Origin: a bacterium
GTDB taxonomy: Bacteria > Bdellovibrionota > FAC87 > UBA2466
Direction: 5' to 3'
Assembly: GCA_019750655.1 (NCBI GenBank)
Contig: JAIEOG010000231.1
Coordinates: 1-6,984 of the forward strand
Length of the DNA: 6,984 bases
Numbering within the stretch: position 1 is the first letter of the stretch; the number at the start of each line of letters is the position of its first letter. Both the position numbers and the translations under genes were made by a program. The notes under the pieces were generated by a model that was given only the letters and a program-made list of their open reading frames with translations, made no database searches and was not told where the DNA came from. Shown here piece by piece: positions 6,336-6,984 of the stretch.

Positions 6336-6359
6336 GGGTGTTCTTTTATTTTAGCACCC
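6336..6359. repeat. GGGTG/CACCC inverted repeat in the divergent intergenic region
   Basis: GGGTG (6336-6340) and CACCC (6355-6359) are separated by 14 bases. The repeat surrounds the candidate -10 box of the leftward transcript and lies just upstream of the rightward one. The geometry fits a dimeric regulator's operator, but five base pairs per arm is short. Confidence 0.35.
6348..6353 (-). promoter_or_regulatory. Candidate -10 box for the small-protein/PilZ unit
   Basis: On the - strand TAAAAT lies 14 bases before the ATG of the small gene, implying a very short leader of fewer than ten bases. The hexamer 17 bases upstream (TTTTAG) is a poor -35. Position in the divergent gap is the main support. 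Confidence 0.35.
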
Positions 6360-6366
6360 GGGCGAA

Positions 6367-6372
6367 TATACT
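6367..6372 (+). promoter_or_regulatory. Candidate -10 box for the HTH/leucine-zipper gene
   Basis: TATACT differs from the TATAAT consensus at one base and lies 17 bases before ATG 6390. There is no recognisable -35 at the right distance. The leader would be about ten bases, just covering the ribosome binding site AGGAG at 6379-6383. Confidence 0.45.
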
Positions 6373-6383
6373 AAAAGTAGGAG

Positions 6384-6425
6384 ACTCTCATGCCACCGCA
6401 CGTTCCCGAAACGTGCAATGAGAGT
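6384..6425 (+). promoter_or_regulatory. Nested inverted repeat enclosing the start codon of the HTH gene
   Basis: Outer arms ACTCTCAT (6384-6391) and ATGAGAGT (6418-6425) pair perfectly over eight bases. Inner arms GCACGTT (6398-6404) and AACGTGC (6410-6416) pair perfectly over seven, around the loop CCCGA. The two stems are separated by six bases on the left and one on the right. The left outer arm contains the A and T of the start codon (6390-6392) and abuts the ribosome binding site AGGAG (6379-6383). In RNA this could hide the start of translation; in DNA it could be a two-part operator overlapping the gene's start. The bases encode residues 1-12, before the conserved helix-turn-helix begins. 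Confidence 0.7.
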
Positions 6426-6932
6426 AACGGATCCTGGCTACCTCTGATTGAGTACTCCGTTAAAACCGGAGTCAGTCTGAGTACTATCCGCAGGAAAATC
6501 AAAACAGGTTCAATCCAGTATCGCCTCGAAAAAGGGAGATACCTTATCTTGCATAGTTCTCAGGCCGATCAATCACTGCGCCAAGCGCCTTTGCATTCCG
6601 TGGAAGCGCCCAACGCAGGATACGCCGAACCCGTCTCTCCTAGTCCCTTACCGTCTGCGTCTCTCGACGTGGATAGCTGGCAAAACCGCCCCTTAGCTCC
6701 TCTGGCTCCGAAGCAAACGGCGCAAGAGACTCCTGAAGAGGAGGACAAACGTGTCCTCCCCTTTGTGGAAAGAGCTGTTGGGATGGTCAGTGATGCGTTT
6801 GAGTATGCGCTCGTGCAGAAGGAAGAGCACATTCGCATTCTCGAGCACCGGAACAAGGAACTAGAAGAACGAGTCGAGGAATTAAAACTCCTCGTGCGCG
6901 TGCTCGAAGATAAGTACAAAGTCCGTTACTAA
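6390..6932 (+). CDS. DNA-binding protein with MerR/excisionase-like HTH and C-terminal leucine zipper
   Basis: Probable dimeric transcription regulator of 180 residues. Residues 17-54 fit a small winged helix-turn-helix of the MerR/excisionase type: PLIEYSVKTGVSLSTIRRKI is the helix-turn-helix, and YRLEKGRYLIL the beta wing. Residues about 60-125 are a Pro/Ala/Ser-rich, probably disordered linker with an acidic patch (EEED). Residues about 140-176 are a coiled coil with Leu at every seventh place (L151, L158, L165, L172) and I148, N155, V162, V169 and Y176 at the a positions. A lone Asn at an a position is typical of parallel dimeric zippers. No ligand-binding domain is visible, so signal input, if any, would come through partners. 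ATG 6390 is preceded by AGGAG with six bases of spacing, and no other usable start lies before the HTH. It is divergent from the PilZ unit and may regulate it and itself. Confidence 0.85.
   Translation: MPPHVPETCNESNGSWLPLIEYSVKTGVSLSTIRRKIKTGSIQYRLEKGRYLILHSSQADQSLRQAPLHSVEAPNAGYAEPVSPSPLPSASLDVDSWQNRPLAPLAPKQTAQETPEEEDKRVLPFVERAVGMVSDAFEYALVQKEEHIRILEHRNKELEERVEELKLLVRVLEDKYKVRY
6449..6485 (+). repeat. TGAGTACT direct repeat with an ACTCCG/CGGAGT inverted repeat between
   Basis: TGAGTACT occurs at 6449-6456 and 6478-6485 in different codon frames, so the repeat is not explained by repeated amino acids. Between and overlapping them, ACTCCG (6454-6459) and CGGAGT (6467-6472) form a six-base inverted repeat with a seven-base gap. 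All lie within the HTH-coding part of the gene. Confidence 0.45.
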
Positions 6933-6984
6933 CCTTGCACCCTAAATAAAATCGCAATCCCGCTCACTCGCCATCTGGGCCAGC

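Noticed and set aside
6942..6983. Possible 3' end of a - strand gene entering from the right (13 codons, then TAG at 6944-6942)
   Set aside because: The frame would be convergent with the HTH gene with a nine-base gap, which is plausible. But 13 codons give no recognisable sequence, and another - strand frame is also open to the edge.

Overview
The window looks like a chromosomal segment of a Gram-negative bacterium. It encodes a bacterial-type aspartyl-tRNA synthetase with a GAD insertion, an outer-membrane-type lipoprotein and a PilZ (c-di-GMP receptor) protein, and the DNA is moderately GC-rich by eye. The PilZ protein with a helical tail, the short Fe-S protein and the small-HTH/leucine-zipper protein remind me of Bdellovibrionota or related former Deltaproteobacteria. 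That is an impression only, and I cannot assign a taxon from the sequence alone.

Left part, + strand, 1-4749: a tightly packed row of four genes. aspS lacks its 5' end because it runs off the window. Six bases after its stop comes a glpA-like FAD/[2Fe-2S] dehydrogenase, then a glpB-like flavoprotein (8-base overlap, strong ribosome binding site), then a short glpC-like protein with two [4Fe-4S] motifs (overlapping glpB). The three glp-like genes have the composition of an anaerobic glycerol-3-phosphate dehydrogenase (GlpABC), which would pass electrons from the substrate through flavin and Fe-S centres to the quinone pool. Two things are off-type. The GlpA-like protein has changed several residues that bind the substrate phosphate in the GlpA/GlpD family, and the GlpC-like protein is less than half the usual length because it lacks the C-terminal cysteine-rich (CCG) domains. 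The complex may therefore be a divergent relative with another substrate or another electron exit.

Middle part, - strand, 4746-6334: a small lipoprotein gene whose stop codon overlaps the glpC stop in a tail-to-tail arrangement, a gene-free stretch of about 280 bases with repeated GGGGTTT motifs, and a two-gene unit made of a small membrane-anchored protein followed three bases later by a PilZ protein. This pair is probably a c-di-GMP response module at the cell envelope, but the partner's role is unknown.

Right part, + strand, 6390-6932: a 180-residue DNA-binding protein with an N-terminal MerR/excisionase-like helix-turn-helix, a Pro-rich linker and a textbook leucine zipper. It is transcribed divergently from the PilZ unit across only 55 bases. 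Its start codon sits inside a nested inverted repeat (6384-6425), and further repeats follow inside the first 100 coding bases. This cluster is the most unusual non-coding signal in the window: either an operator for autoregulation or an RNA hairpin that controls translation.

I see no rRNA, tRNA, CRISPR array, transposase or insertion sequence.
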